Positions 18,090 through 27,200 of a stretch of 64,000 nt of DNA are shown in pieces. The translations under genes and the position numbers were made by a program. Every line of letters starts with the position of its first letter. The stretch's first letter is position 1. This DNA comes from Acetobacteraceae bacterium. Its GTDB lineage: Bacteria > Pseudomonadota > Alphaproteobacteria > Acetobacterales > Acetobacteraceae. The notes beneath the pieces were generated by a model. It had not been told where the DNA came from, did no database searches, and worked only from the letters and a program-made list of their open reading frames with translations. Where the stretch lies: contig JASHOF010000156.1 of NCBI GenBank assembly GCA_030041255.1, positions 38,153-102,152 on the forward strand, in the 5' to 3' direction.

Positions 18090-19211
18090 TCAGATCTCCT
18101 GGAGCCAGGCGGAAATGTCGCGGGCGAAATCAGCCCAGGTCGGGACGTGAAGGCGCGCCGCCGCGGCGAAGAGGCGTGCGGCGGTGGCATCGTCCAGCAG
18201 AAGCCTGACCGCGGCGGCGATTTCGGGTGCGCTGACGCCGGGCAAACGAAGTTGCCCATCTGCGGGCAGAAGCCGGATGCTGGGCAGGTCGGCTGGCGTG
18301 ATGACGGGAATTCCGGCGGCGAGCGCTTCGAAGGGCGTGAGGCCGAAGCCCTCCGCAACGCTTGCCGTGACGAGGGCACGGGCGCGGCAGAGCGCCGCCC
18401 GGACCGTTGCCTCCTGCGGGTGCTCGGCGAAGGTGAAGAGCGGGCAATCGGTGAGGGCGGCGAGCATGGCCCGCTCGCGCTCGGCCTCGGCAACGACACG
18501 CCCGAGCATGACAAGCGGGGCCGAAATTCCCTTTGCCCAGAGACTCCGGAACGCCTCGAGAATGACGGTCACGTTCTTGCGTGGCTCGATCGTCCCGAGC
18601 ACCACGAAGTCCCGTCGCGCCGCATCGAAACTCTGCTTCGGGAGATCAGGCCCGTCGCCGCCGAGGGGGAACACCGGCCCGCCACTCTGCTCATCACGCA
18701 TGATCGCGCGCCGATAGTCGGCGCGTGTCTCCCCGCTGATGAACGCGACGCGCGGCACCGCGCGCAGCGCCAAGAGATAGTCCATGCGATCGCAAGCGCC
18801 GCGGCGGGAGAAGAATGCAGGCTGAAGCCAGGGAAGGAAGTCATAGACGAGCCAGCTCACGCGGGACGCACCGGCGCCACAGAGGCGGCGATAGAAGGCG
18901 GCGCGAGAGCGGTCGTAGAAGAGTTCGGGATTGAAGATGATCCGCTCCACGAGATCGGGAGCGATCGGTGCGGCGGCGCCGTTGGCCGGGGGTTCGGCTT
19001 CGCGGCCCGCATCCAGGAGGCGCGCAAGAGTGTCATCAGAGAGGCGCACCAGCGTGCCAGCTTCGGAATCGAAGCAGCACGGCAGCAGGGAAGCGGGCCC
19101 AGGCCAATGGCGCAGGAGCTCACGCTCCACTCTCTGAATGCCCGTACGCAGCGGATTCGCGACCAGCTCGGAAAGATCGATCAGGACCTCGTTCACGCCG
19201 CTGGCCGCCAT
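18090..19211 (-). CDS. Glycosyltransferase family 4
   Basis: A 373-residue GT-B enzyme. The donor-binding half has 'VVLGTIEPRKNVTVILEAF' (strand and Lys of the GT4 fold) and the 'VTASVAEGFGLTPFEALAAGIPVI' segment containing the ExF(G/S)xxxxE motif that contacts the nucleotide-sugar. The N-terminal acceptor half starts 'VLIDLSELVANPLRTGIQRVER', a form seen in capsule/O-antigen mannosyl- or rhamnosyltransferases. Its start lies inside the end of the upstream glycosyltransferase (19-base overlap). Cytoplasmic; adds one sugar to a lipid-linked or growing chain. Confidence 0.87.
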   Translation of the reverse strand: MAASGVNEVLIDLSELVANPLRTGIQRVERELLRHWPGPASLLPCCFDSEAGTLVRLSDDTLARLLDAGREAEPPANGAAAPIAPDLVERIIFNPELFYDRSRAAFYRRLCGAGASRVSWLVYDFLPWLQPAFFSRRGACDRMDYLLALRAVPRVAFISGETRADYRRAIMRDEQSGGPVFPLGGDGPDLPKQSFDAARRDFVVLGTIEPRKNVTVILEAFRSLWAKGISAPLVMLGRVVAEAERERAMLAALTDCPLFTFAEHPQEATVRAALCRARALVTASVAEGFGLTPFEALAAGIPVITPADLPSIRLLPADGQLRLPGVSAPEIAAAVRLLLDDATAARLFAAAARLHVPTWADFARDISAWLQEI

Positions 19212-21520
19212 TCTGTCTCGAGACCGAGAAGGCTCAAAAGGCCTTCAGCATAGTGCGCGTAGTCGTGCGCCGCTGCGTACTCCTCGCTTGCGGCGAGCGG
19301 GCGGAAGCGGTGCGCACCTTCTGCGATCAGATCCGCTGCCGCATTGGCCAGCAGCACCGGACTGACGGGGTCAGGGATGGTGCGAACGAAGGAAGGGGCT
19401 TCCATGGCTTCGGCAAGCTCGGCGTTGGCGATCGTCGGCAAGGCCGCCGCAATGCAGTCGGAGAGGGTGCCGGAGATGCTGCCGAAGCCGAAGCGGCGAA
19501 GCTGGATGGCGAGATCGGCGGCAAGCAACCAGTCACGATATGCCGCTTCGCTTGTATAGGCATCGAGGAACTGCACCCGATCGGTGAGATCGAGACGGCG
19601 CGCGAGCGCCCGGAACGGCAAGCCATCGCCCTGCACGGCGCCAACGAAGACGAGGCGCGCCGCGATCCCCCAGCCGCGCAGCATCTCGAGTGCCCAGATG
19701 CATTCCTCGGGGCATTTCGATTCGTGCACATAGCCGAAGCTGGCGAGCACGATCTCCTCGCCGGAGAGACCGAGGCGAGCCCGCGCTGCGGCGCGGGCTG
19801 CCGGCCGCAGCGCTGCGGCCTGCCAGGGTCGCTGGAGCGAGAACGGCAGCCAATGCGCGGGAATGTGGTAGCGCTCGGCGGCGAGGCGGGACGTGCGCTG
19901 GGAATGGAAGATGAGCGGAGTGCAGGCAGCGGCCAGCTCACCGAGAAAGAGGGTAGGAAGCTCGGTCTCGTTTGCCAGCCAGGCATCGATCTCTTCGGGC
20001 GCTACGCTTCTGCCGAGTTCGGCCGAGGCGACGGCACGCGCCCGCTCCATGCCGAGCAGGACGCGATAAAATCCGAGCATGCGCGCGTCGTGCGCGATCG
20101 CCGCACCGCCATAGCGCAGAAGCAGATTGAAGATCTGGAGGTGGAACCCCGAATTGCCGATCACGCCGACGACACGGTCGAAGCGGCGTGAGAGGAAAGG
20201 CAGGGCGGAGAGCGGGCAAATGCTGGTGGCGCCTGGCACAGGCGCAGGGGACGGCGTGGCGGTGAAGAGATGCAGCTCGACCCGCCGGCCAAGCGCACGG
20301 GCCGAGGCGGCCGAATAATCGGCGACTCCGGAGTGGTCAGGCGGCAGAGGCGTGAGGAGTGCGAGACGTGGCCGGCTGCCACGCGCAATTCCCGGCGTTG
20401 CAAGGCGCGGTGGCGCGGCCCGTGCCGCAGTCGCCTGCCAGAAGCGCCCCGCCACTCTCTCGGCGCGGAAACGCGGCCAGACGGCTTCTTGAGAGGCGAC
20501 AACGGAGGCCGCGAAGGAAGGCTCGCGGAGCACGCGCTCGAGCAGCCAAGCGAGCGCGCGCGGATCATCGGGCGGGAAAAGCAACGAGGAATCGGCGATC
20601 AACTCCGAGTGCACGGGAATGGCAGAGGCAAAGACCGGGGCGGCAGACGCCATCGCCTCGATCACCGGCAGCGAAAACCCCTCCGCGTGCGAGGCGACGA
20701 CGACGGCGAGCGATTCGCGGTAGAGGCGGACCAGCCCGGCATCGTCGATACCGCCGGCAAAGGAAAGCAGGGATGGCTCGCCACCGGCTGCCTCATGCAG
20801 GGCGGCAAGCCGCCCGACTTCGGTGGGCGGATAGAGTCCGCTGACGACGATCGGGACGCGGGCGGCGTTGAGTGCCGTGCTCGTGGCATGCGCGCGCAGC
20901 GGACATTCGACGTTCTTGCGCGGGTCTGCCCCTCCTGCCACCAGCACGTGGCGGCGTGACGCGGAGGAGGAGGAAGCGGCGAAGAGAGGATCGAGCGGCG
21001 CACCGGCAGTCGCGATGTCGCGTTCCGGAATGCGGAGCAGCGTGGCGAGACGGGCGGCAGTGCTGGCAGAGACGGGCAGGAAGAGGCGGTAGCGGCGAAG
21101 CCAGGCGAGGGCGGTGTGATAGGCGAGGCGTGTTTCGGTGCGGGTCAGATAGCGCTCCGGCGCATCGAATGGGATGAAATCGTGGACCACAGCAGCGGAG
21201 AAGATCTCTGAATCTCCGAGCAGACGGGCGACGAAGAGAGGATCGTGCGTCATCGGCGACGGTTCGATGAACCAGGCCGGGCGGTGAAGGGCTGCGGGCG
21301 AGGCCGTGCAGCGCTCGGCATCGAAGAGGGCGCGGTGCGCAGGCGAGAGTGGCGGCATGGCAGGATCGACAAGCGCCAGGAATCGTGCGGCCTCGAGCTC
21401 CGGGGCGGCGGTGCGCGCGGAGGCAACGAGATTCGAGGTCAGCCGGCCGATGCCGCGCCTGGAATACTCCGGGTCCTGCAGGGCACGCGCATCGACGAGA
21501 ATGTCGGGCCACCGCGTCAT
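19193..21520 (-). CDS. Bifunctional glycosyltransferase with two GT4 domains
   Basis: A 775-residue protein from the ATG at 21520. The first GT4 unit has 'RRHVLVAGGADPRKNVECPL' and 'VVVASHAEGFSLPVIEAMASA' (motif with both Glu). A second GT-B unit starts at about residue 400 with 'LALLTPLPPDHSGVADYSA' and includes 'LASFGYVHESKCPEECIWAL'; its nucleotide-sugar motif is weaker ('GSISGTLSDCIAAALP'), lacking the usual EGFG. It may therefore use another donor or be regulatory. Overlaps the next GT4 gene. It likely makes two successive linkages in the mannose/rhamnose/xylose-containing polymer implied by the neighbouring manC, uxs, gmd and rmd genes. Confidence 0.85.
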   Translation of the reverse strand: MTRWPDILVDARALQDPEYSRRGIGRLTSNLVASARTAAPELEAARFLALVDPAMPPLSPAHRALFDAERCTASPAALHRPAWFIEPSPMTHDPLFVARLLGDSEIFSAAVVHDFIPFDAPERYLTRTETRLAYHTALAWLRRYRLFLPVSASTAARLATLLRIPERDIATAGAPLDPLFAASSSSASRRHVLVAGGADPRKNVECPLRAHATSTALNAARVPIVVSGLYPPTEVGRLAALHEAAGGEPSLLSFAGGIDDAGLVRLYRESLAVVVASHAEGFSLPVIEAMASAAPVFASAIPVHSELIADSSLLFPPDDPRALAWLLERVLREPSFAASVVASQEAVWPRFRAERVAGRFWQATAARAAPPRLATPGIARGSRPRLALLTPLPPDHSGVADYSAASARALGRRVELHLFTATPSPAPVPGATSICPLSALPFLSRRFDRVVGVIGNSGFHLQIFNLLLRYGGAAIAHDARMLGFYRVLLGMERARAVASAELGRSVAPEEIDAWLANETELPTLFLGELAAACTPLIFHSQRTSRLAAERYHIPAHWLPFSLQRPWQAAALRPAARAAARARLGLSGEEIVLASFGYVHESKCPEECIWALEMLRGWGIAARLVFVGAVQGDGLPFRALARRLDLTDRVQFLDAYTSEAAYRDWLLAADLAIQLRRFGFGSISGTLSDCIAAALPTIANAELAEAMEAPSFVRTIPDPVSPVLLANAAADLIAEGAHRFRPLAASEEYAAAHDYAHYAEGLLSLLGLETEWRPAA

Positions 21521-21657
21521 GGGCGGTTTGGCGTTACCGCCTGCCCGCAACGAAACGCGGCATTTCAGCTTCCGGCGCGCAGGCAGTCACGCCGTCATGA
21601 GAGGCGGATCCCCCGATCGGCGGGCGTTCGCGGAACATGCTGCCAGGCCGTGTCGTC

Positions 21658-23148
21658 TCAGGCACGGCCGTAGCTGTCTTCGAGGCGGACGATATCGTCC
21701 TCTCCGAGATAGGCGCCGGATTGCACCTCGATCAAGGCCATCGGGATGCGACCCGGGTTCTCCATGCGGTGCACGGCGCCGAGCGGGATGTAGATGCTTT
21801 CGTTTTCGCTGAGCAGTTGCTGCTTTTCGCCGACGGTGACGAGCGCGCTGCCGGCGACGACCGTCCAGTGCTCGGCGCGATGGAAGTGCTTCTGCAGGCT
21901 GAGAATGCCGCCGGGGTTGACGACGATGCGCTTGACCTGGAAGCGCTCTCCCATGAGCAGGCTTTCGTAGTAGCCCCAGGGCCGGACGACGCGCGTGTGA
22001 GTGGTCGCTTCCGGCCGCTGAGCGGCGCGCAGACGGTCCACGACGGCTTTCACCTGCTGCGCCTGATCGCGATGGAGGGCGAGGACCGCATCGTCGGTGA
22101 CGATGACGACGACATCGGAAAGCCCGACCACGGCGGTCAGCCTTCCCTCGCTTCGGACATAGCAATTGGCTGCCGATTCCAGGAGGACATCGCCGAGTGC
22201 GACGTTTCCCGCGGCATCCTTCGACTTGAGTTGCCAGAGCGCGTGCCAGTTTCCGACGTCCGACCAGCCGAGATCCGCGGGCACGACGGCGGCCCGGCGG
22301 GTGCGCTCGGCGAGCGCGAAGTCGAGGCTGATAGAGGGGGCGGCACGGAACGCCTCGGGGCCGAGACGGATGAAGTCGGGATCATTGCGGCGGGTCTCGA
22401 CCGCGCGACGAGCGGCGGCCAGAACTGCCGGCGCGTGCAGAGCCAGCTCTTCGAGGAGCGTCGCTGCGGTGAAGACGAACATCCCAGAGTTCCAGAGGAA
22501 CCGTCCGGAAGCGAAGAGCCCGGCTGCGGTTTCACCGTCCGGCTTCTCGATGAAGCGGGCGACGCGCTGGACGCCCGGTGCCTCCGGCAGCCCGGCGCCG
22601 GGCTCAATCCAGCCATAGCCGGTTTCGGGTGCGGTCGGACGCATGCCGAAGGTGACGATCGAGCCCGCGCGCGCTGCCGGAAGTGCCGCCGCGAGCGCGC
22701 GGGCGAGGGCAGCCGCATCAGCGATCGCGGCGTCTGCGGCCATCATCCAGAGGACCGAAGAAGCGTCCTGTTCCGCCACCAGAAGGGCTGCGACGGCGAT
22801 CGCCGGGGCGGTATTGCGGCCCTCCGGCTCGAGGACGATCCGGGCGCCCTCGATTCCCGCGTCGCGCATCTGCTCGGCGATCAGGAAGCGATGCGCTTCG
22901 TTGCAGACGATGATCGGTGGGACGAACTCCGGCCCGATGGCCCGGAGTGCCGTATCCTGGATCAGCGAGCGCTCCGAGACGAGGGGCCAGAGCTGCTTCG
23001 GATAATTCTCGCGCGAGAGAGGCCAGAGCCGCGTGCCGGCTCCGCCGGAAAGGATGACCGGCACGACGCGGCCGGCGCCGGACGGAGCGGAGACGAGAGC
23101 CAGCTCATCGGCTTCTGGTGCAAGGAGGTTCATCGCGGGTCCTGACAT
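21658..23148 (-). CDS. manC: Mannose-1-phosphate guanylyltransferase / mannose-6-phosphate isomerase
   Basis: A 496-residue bifunctional enzyme. The N-terminal nucleotidyltransferase has 'ILSGGAGTRLWPLSR' with the GTP-binding Arg/Lys, 'FIEKPD' and 'GWSDVGNW'. The C-terminal type II phosphomannose isomerase cupin begins near residue 375 with 'VVRPWGYYESL' and has metal-binding 'LQKHFHRAEHW' and 'IPLGAVHRMEN'. It makes GDP-mannose, the precursor used by Gmd/Rmd encoded 20 kb further on and by GT4 mannosyltransferases next door. Start is ATG 23148; the ATG at 23133 is an alternative. Confidence 0.93.
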   Translation of the reverse strand: MSGPAMNLLAPEADELALVSAPSGAGRVVPVILSGGAGTRLWPLSRENYPKQLWPLVSERSLIQDTALRAIGPEFVPPIIVCNEAHRFLIAEQMRDAGIEGARIVLEPEGRNTAPAIAVAALLVAEQDASSVLWMMAADAAIADAAALARALAAALPAARAGSIVTFGMRPTAPETGYGWIEPGAGLPEAPGVQRVARFIEKPDGETAAGLFASGRFLWNSGMFVFTAATLLEELALHAPAVLAAARRAVETRRNDPDFIRLGPEAFRAAPSISLDFALAERTRRAAVVPADLGWSDVGNWHALWQLKSKDAAGNVALGDVLLESAANCYVRSEGRLTAVVGLSDVVVIVTDDAVLALHRDQAQQVKAVVDRLRAAQRPEATTHTRVVRPWGYYESLLMGERFQVKRIVVNPGGILSLQKHFHRAEHWTVVAGSALVTVGEKQQLLSENESIYIPLGAVHRMENPGRIPMALIEVQSGAYLGEDDIVRLEDSYGRA

Positions 23149-23286
23149 CTGAAATTCCCGTCTCCTCCCTTGCCGCCATTATGACGCCGCGCCGCGTCGG
23201 GGCAAAGGATTCAAGCGCGCGGGTGGGTTGACCCCCGTCGGCGGGTCGAGGAATCTGGGCTGGCAATGGCAACGGAAGGATCGGCC

Positions 23287-23505
23287 ATGGTGGTGGACAT
23301 CGAATATTGCGGTCGGTGAGGATATGAACCGCGCGCTCTTGCGGCGCGGGCCTTGATCCTGGGAAAACTGCCGGACGCCGAGATCCAGCTCAGGAAGACC
23401 GGTGGCGGCGTATTCGAGATCACGGTGGACGGAAAGCTTCGCTTCTCGAAACGGGCGAGCGGACGCTTCCCATCGGACGAAGAGATTCTCGCAACCCTCG
23501 ATTGA
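23287..23505 (+). CDS. SelW-like (Rdx family) selenoprotein, UGA read as selenocysteine
   Basis: Reading through the TGA at 23317-23319 gives a 72-residue protein starting 'MVVDIEYCGRU-GYEPRALA', ending with TGA at 23503. It matches the Rdx thioredoxin-like fold end to end: beta strand plus Cys8-x-x-Sec11, then 'GGGVFEITVDGKLRFSKRASG' and 'FPSDEEILATLD'. The UGA sits exactly where SelW-type proteins carry Sec (CxxU), and the 'GY' after it matches the animal SelW pattern CGAUGY. A GGAAGGA element lies 6 bases before the ATG at 23287. A hairpin follows the UGA at a bacterial SECIS distance. Rdx proteins are thought to act in thiol redox. The alternative is a Cys-codon nonsense mutation in a plain CxxC protein. 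selABCD are not in the window. Confidence 0.8.
23329..23349 (+). promoter_or_regulatory. Putative bacterial SECIS hairpin of the SelW-like gene
   Basis: CCGCGC (23329-23334) pairs perfectly with GCGCGG (23344-23349), leaving a 9-base apical loop whose first base is G (23335); an inner GC/GC pairing can close it to a UCUU tetraloop with one bulged G. The loop starts 16 bases after the UGA. A 16-37 base distance and a G in the first two loop positions are the known bacterial SECIS features. Pairing was judged by eye, not folded. Confidence 0.6.
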
Positions 23506-23716
23506 GATTCCGCCCGCTCCGGCGACTGGGCCGGGATGAGCGCGTTGCCTGCCGCGTGACGGCGGCTCGCCGATTTTTGCGTGTATGGGTTCGGGGCGGC
23601 GGAAGCGGCTCCGGGGGTGTGCTTGTTGTGCGTAAGTCCGGACTCGTAGGGCGGGGACGGCTTGCCCGGGCGGGATGGCGCTTTCATGATGCGCGCTTCC
23701 GAACAGAGGCCAAGCC

Positions 23717-24910
23717 ATGCCCGAATCCGTTCGTGCGAACGACCCGGCGGCGCGCATTCACGCCGCCGCCGGGCGGATTGCCCCAGAGCTCATCGCGATC
23801 CGGCGCGACATTCACGCCTACCCCGAACTTGCCTTCGAAGAGACCCGCACCTCGGCACGGGTTGCCGCGGAGCTCGGCAGGCTCGGTATTTCCCACCGCA
23901 CGGGTATCGGCCGAACCGGCGTGGTCGGGCTGATCGAAGGCGGGCGGCCAGGTCCGGTGCTGGCGATCCGCGCCGACATGGATGCCCTGCCGATGTCCGA
24001 GCGGACCGGCCTTCCTTTCGCGAGCCAGATTCCCGGAAGGATGCATGCGTGCGGGCACGACATCCACACCAGCACCCTGATCGGCGTCGCGGCCGTCCTC
24101 AAAGAGCTTGCGCCGCAGCTTGCCGGAAGCGTGAAGCTGGTCTTCCAGCCGGCCGAGGAGGCGCTGGGCGGGGCCGCCGCCATGCTGGCGGACGGGCTGC
24201 TCGAGTCGCCCAAGGTTTCGCTTGCGCTTGGCTTCCACAATCACCCGGACCTGCCGGTCGGGCGGTTCGGTTATTGCCGCGGCGCCTGCCTTGCCGCCTC
24301 GGACCGCTTCGAGATCACCGTGCACGGGCGCTCCGGCCACGCCGCGCATCCGGAGACGGCGATCGATCCGATCGTCGCGGCCGCCCATCTCATCACGGAG
24401 CTGCAGACGGTCGTTTCGCGCGAGATCGATCCCGTCCAGCCGGCGGTGGTGACGGTCGGCGCCATCCATGGCGGATCGGCGGTCAACATCATTCCGGACG
24501 AGGTCGTGTTCCGCGGCACCGTGCGCACCCTCGATGCCGGGGCAAGGCACACCGCAGAAAGCGCGATCCGCCGCTTCTGCGAGGGAGCGGCGCACACTCT
24601 CAGGGTACGCTGCGAGCTTGAATATGCGCGCGGCGTGCCGGCACTCGTCAACGACGATGCCGTGCTCGAACGCACTGTCTCCGCCGTGCGGGCGCAGATG
24701 GGCGAAGTCGTCGAAGGAGGCAAGCCGAGCCTTGGCGGAGAGGATTTCGCGCTGATTGCCGAGCGGGTGCCGGCGTTCCAGCTTCGCATCGGCTCGGGCC
24801 AGCCGGGACGAGCCGACAAGCTGCACAATTCCGATTATCAGCCGGACGAGCGCTGCATTGCGCTGGGTGTCGAGGCGCTGTCGCGCGCGGCGCTCGAGCT
24901 TCTGTCCTGA
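23717..24910 (+). CDS. M20 family metallo-amidohydrolase (hippurate hydrolase-like)
   Basis: A 397-residue cytoplasmic peptidase/amidohydrolase. Metal and catalytic motifs are complete: 'AIRADMDALP' (Asp), 'HACGHDIHT' (Cys-Gly-His-Asp), 'QPAEE' (catalytic Glu and metal Glu), 'GFHNHP' and 'LGGEDFA'. The M20D group removes acyl groups from amino acids or conjugates (hippurate, N-acetyl amino acids, IAA conjugates). The lid/dimerisation domain is intact ('ITVHGRSGHAAHPE'). It stands alone on the plus strand between the selenoprotein and uxs, so the context gives no substrate. Confidence 0.9.
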   Translation: MPESVRANDPAARIHAAAGRIAPELIAIRRDIHAYPELAFEETRTSARVAAELGRLGISHRTGIGRTGVVGLIEGGRPGPVLAIRADMDALPMSERTGLPFASQIPGRMHACGHDIHTSTLIGVAAVLKELAPQLAGSVKLVFQPAEEALGGAAAMLADGLLESPKVSLALGFHNHPDLPVGRFGYCRGACLAASDRFEITVHGRSGHAAHPETAIDPIVAAAHLITELQTVVSREIDPVQPAVVTVGAIHGGSAVNIIPDEVVFRGTVRTLDAGARHTAESAIRRFCEGAAHTLRVRCELEYARGVPALVNDDAVLERTVSAVRAQMGEVVEGGKPSLGGEDFALIAERVPAFQLRIGSGQPGRADKLHNSDYQPDERCIALGVEALSRAALELLS

Positions 24911-24911
24911 G

Positions 24912-24925
24912 CGGGCATTTGCCCG
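24912..24925 (+). terminator. Short hairpin after the M20 hydrolase gene
   Basis: CGGGC / GCCCG arms with an ATTT loop directly after the stop codon, between convergent genes. The T-tract that follows is weak, so function as an intrinsic terminator is uncertain. Confidence 0.35.
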
Positions 24926-24988
24926 TCATTCCCACCTCGACCATGGGCGGCTCAGGGGGGCCGGCACGTGGTTCATCGGCCACGATGT

Positions 24989-26008
24989 TCAGGGGATGGC
25001 GTGAGAAGCCTTGCTGTCGGAGCCGGCGATGGTGCGGTCGAAGTAGGCGATCGTCCGTTCGAGCCCGATCTCGAGCGGGATGGCGGGCTCCCAGCCGAGC
25101 AGGCGGCGTGCGAGCCCGACGTCAGGGCAGCGCTGCGTCGGGTCGTCGGCCGGAAGCGGGCGATGGACGATGCGCGCCCGGCTGCCGGTGAGAGCGATGA
25201 TGCGTTCTGCCAGATCCTTCACCGCGATCTCGTGTGGATTGCCGAGATTGACCGGCCCGGTCACCCCTTCCGGCGTCTGCATCAGCCGCACGAGGCCTTC
25301 AATCATGTCGTCCACGTAACAGAAGGCGCGGGTCTGGCTGCCGTCTCCGTAGATCGTCAGTTCTCTGCCTCGGAGGGCCTGGACGATGAAGTTCGACACC
25401 ACGCGCCCGTCGCTCGGATGCATGCGCGGGCCATAGGTATTGAAGATGCGCGCCACCTTGATTCGCGTGCCGTGCTGGCGGTGATAATCGAAGAACAGCG
25501 TCTCGGCGCAGCGCTTTCCCTCGTCGTAGCAGGCGCGCGGGCCGAGCGGGTTGACATTGCCGCGATATTCTTCTGTCTGCGGATGGATTTCCGGATCTCC
25601 GTAGACCTCGCTGGTCGAGGCCTGCAGCACCTTGGCCTTGGTCCTTTTGGCGAGCCCGAGCATGTTGATTGCCCCGACGACGCTGGTCTTGGTGGTCTGT
25701 ACCGGGTCGAACTGGTAATGGACCGGCGAAGCGGGGCAGGCCAGGTTGTAGATTTCGTCCACCTCGACATAAAGGGGGAAGGTCACGTCGTGCCTCAGCG
25801 CTTCGAAGCGCGGCTGGCCGAGAAGCGTCGCGAGATTGTCCTTCCGGCCTGTAAAATAATTATCCACCGAAAGCACATCCTGGCCGTCACGCGCCAGGCG
25901 CTCGCAAAGATGCGAGCCGAGGAATCCGGCGCCGCCCGTGACGACGATGCGCCGCCGGGTCAGCGCGTCTGCGGCGGCCCCGGCCGGTTCCGTTCTTTGC
26001 GCCTGCAT
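24989..26008 (-). CDS. uxs: UDP-glucuronate decarboxylase (UDP-xylose synthase)
   Basis: A 339-residue extended SDR. The cofactor motif '[17 protein letters not shown]' and the catalytic 'YDEGKR' (YxxxK) are present, with the UXS-typical '[21 protein letters not shown]', '[14 protein letters not shown]' and '[21 protein letters not shown]' blocks. It oxidises and decarboxylates UDP-glucuronate to UDP-xylose in the cytoplasm, supplying a donor sugar to the surrounding glycosyltransferases. Convergent with the M20 gene and divergent from the GT2/gtrA pair. Confidence 0.9.
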   Translation of the reverse strand: MQAQRTEPAGAAADALTRRRIVVTGGAGFLGSHLCERLARDGQDVLSVDNYFTGRKDNLATLLGQPRFEALRHDVTFPLYVEVDEIYNLACPASPVHYQFDPVQTTKTSVVGAINMLGLAKRTKAKVLQASTSEVYGDPEIHPQTEEYRGNVNPLGPRACYDEGKRCAETLFFDYHRQHGTRIKVARIFNTYGPRMHPSDGRVVSNFIVQALRGRELTIYGDGSQTRAFCYVDDMIEGLVRLMQTPEGVTGPVNLGNPHEIAVKDLAERIIALTGSRARIVHRPLPADDPTQRCPDVGLARRLLGWEPAIPLEIGLERTIAYFDRTIAGSDSKASHAIP

Positions 26009-26136
26009 GCCCTCTCTCTCCGCTTGCTGGCCGGCCCGATTCCTCGCGCATCCGCACGGCCTTGTGGCGGAAGCGAGCGCGTACCGTCAAGTCTCACTGC
26101 TTCTCGCCCGGCCGGTTGCCGGCGAATGGTGGCCTG

Positions 26137-26826
26137 ATGCTGCTTTCCGTCGTGATTCCCTGCTACAACGAGCGACACACCATCGGCGAGATTCTGGCTG
26201 CGGTGCGCGCGGCGGCACCGGCCGACAAGGAGATCATCATCGTCGATGACTGCTCGCGGGACGGAACGCGTGAGTTCCTGCGGGAGGAGGGCGGCAAACT
26301 CGCAGACCAAGTTCTGTTTCACGAGATCAATCAGGGCAAGGGGGCAGCCTTGCGCACGGGCATCCGCGCGGCACGGGGCGAGATCGTGCTGATCCAGGAC
26401 GCCGATCTCGAATACGACCCGGCGGAATATCCGGCACTGCTGCAGCCGATCCTCGACAACAAGGCCGATGTGGTCTTCGGCTCGCGCTTCCAAGGTGGCC
26501 GACCGCACCGGGTTCTCTATTTCTGGCACCGCGCCGGGAACGGCCTCTTGACCCTGGCATCCAACGTCTTTACCAACCTCAATCTCACGGATATGGAGAC
26601 CTGTTACAAGGTCTTTCGTCGCGAGATCATCCAGGCGATCGCGATCGAGGAAGACCGGTTCGGTTTCGAACCGGAGATCACGGCGAAGGTGGCGGCAAGC
26701 GGCTGCCGCGTTTTCGAGGTCGGAATCTCTTATTACGGGCGGACCTACGAGCAGGGAAAGAAGATCGGATGGAAGGACGGGGTCCGGGCGCTCTGGTGTA
26801 TCGTCAAATACAATCTCTTCCGCTGA
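26137..26826 (+). CDS. GT2 dolichol/polyprenyl-phosphate sugar synthase-like
   Basis: A 229-residue GT-A glycosyltransferase from the ATG at 26137 ('[16 protein letters not shown]'). The nucleotide-binding '[12 protein letters not shown]' and the DXD-like '[11 protein letters not shown]' are present, and '[13 protein letters not shown]' closes the acceptor site. There is no C-terminal membrane domain. DPM1/GtrB-type enzymes transfer a sugar from a nucleotide donor to undecaprenyl phosphate at the inner membrane face. It overlaps the gtrA-like gene, whose product would flip the lipid-linked sugar. The same pair occurs fused at 47.1-48.2 kb. Confidence 0.88.
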   Translation: MLLSVVIPCYNERHTIGEILAAVRAAAPADKEIIIVDDCSRDGTREFLREEGGKLADQVLFHEINQGKGAALRTGIRAARGEIVLIQDADLEYDPAEYPALLQPILDNKADVVFGSRFQGGRPHRVLYFWHRAGNGLLTLASNVFTNLNLTDMETCYKVFRREIIQAIAIEEDRFGFEPEITAKVAASGCRVFEVGISYYGRTYEQGKKIGWKDGVRALWCIVKYNLFR

Positions 26827-27200
26827 GCTTCTTCACCTATTTCATCGTCGGCGGACTGGCGGCAGTTGTCGATATCGGCGGCTTCATGCTGCTGACCGGC
26901 CCCTTCGGAGTGCCGTGGTTCTGGGCGGCGCTGGCAAGCTTCGTGGTTTCGGCAACGGTCAACTACCTGCTTTCCATCTCCTTTGTGTTCGAAAGCGGCG
27001 TGCGCTTTCGCCGCCACCATGAATTCGCGCTCGTGCTGCTGGTCAGCGTGATCGGACTCGCCTTCAACGAAGCCGCGCTGTGGCTGATGATCACCGGGGC
27101 GGGGCTGGCCCGCCTGCCCGCCAAGGTGATCGCAACCGGGGTCGTATTTCTCTGGAATTACAGCGCGCGGCAGCATTTCATCTTTCGCGCCGCATCGTAA
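26796..27200 (+). CDS. GtrA-family membrane protein (putative lipid-linked sugar flippase)
   Basis: About 134 residues from GTG 26796 (ATG 26769 also possible), with four hydrophobic segments: '[21 protein letters not shown]', '[19 protein letters not shown]', '[19 protein letters not shown]' and '[16 protein letters not shown]'. The closing 'NY.ARQHFIF' is a GtrA hallmark. GtrA proteins are thought to flip polyprenyl-phosphate sugars made by GtrB. Overlap with the upstream GT2 gene indicates translational coupling. Its 3' end overlaps the convergent EamA gene by 23 bases. Confidence 0.85.
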   Translation: MYRQIQSLPLSFFTYFIVGGLAAVVDIGGFMLLTGPFGVPWFWAALASFVVSATVNYLLSISFVFESGVRFRRHHEFALVLLVSVIGLAFNEAALWLMITGAGLARLPAKVIATGVVFLWNYSARQHFIFRAAS

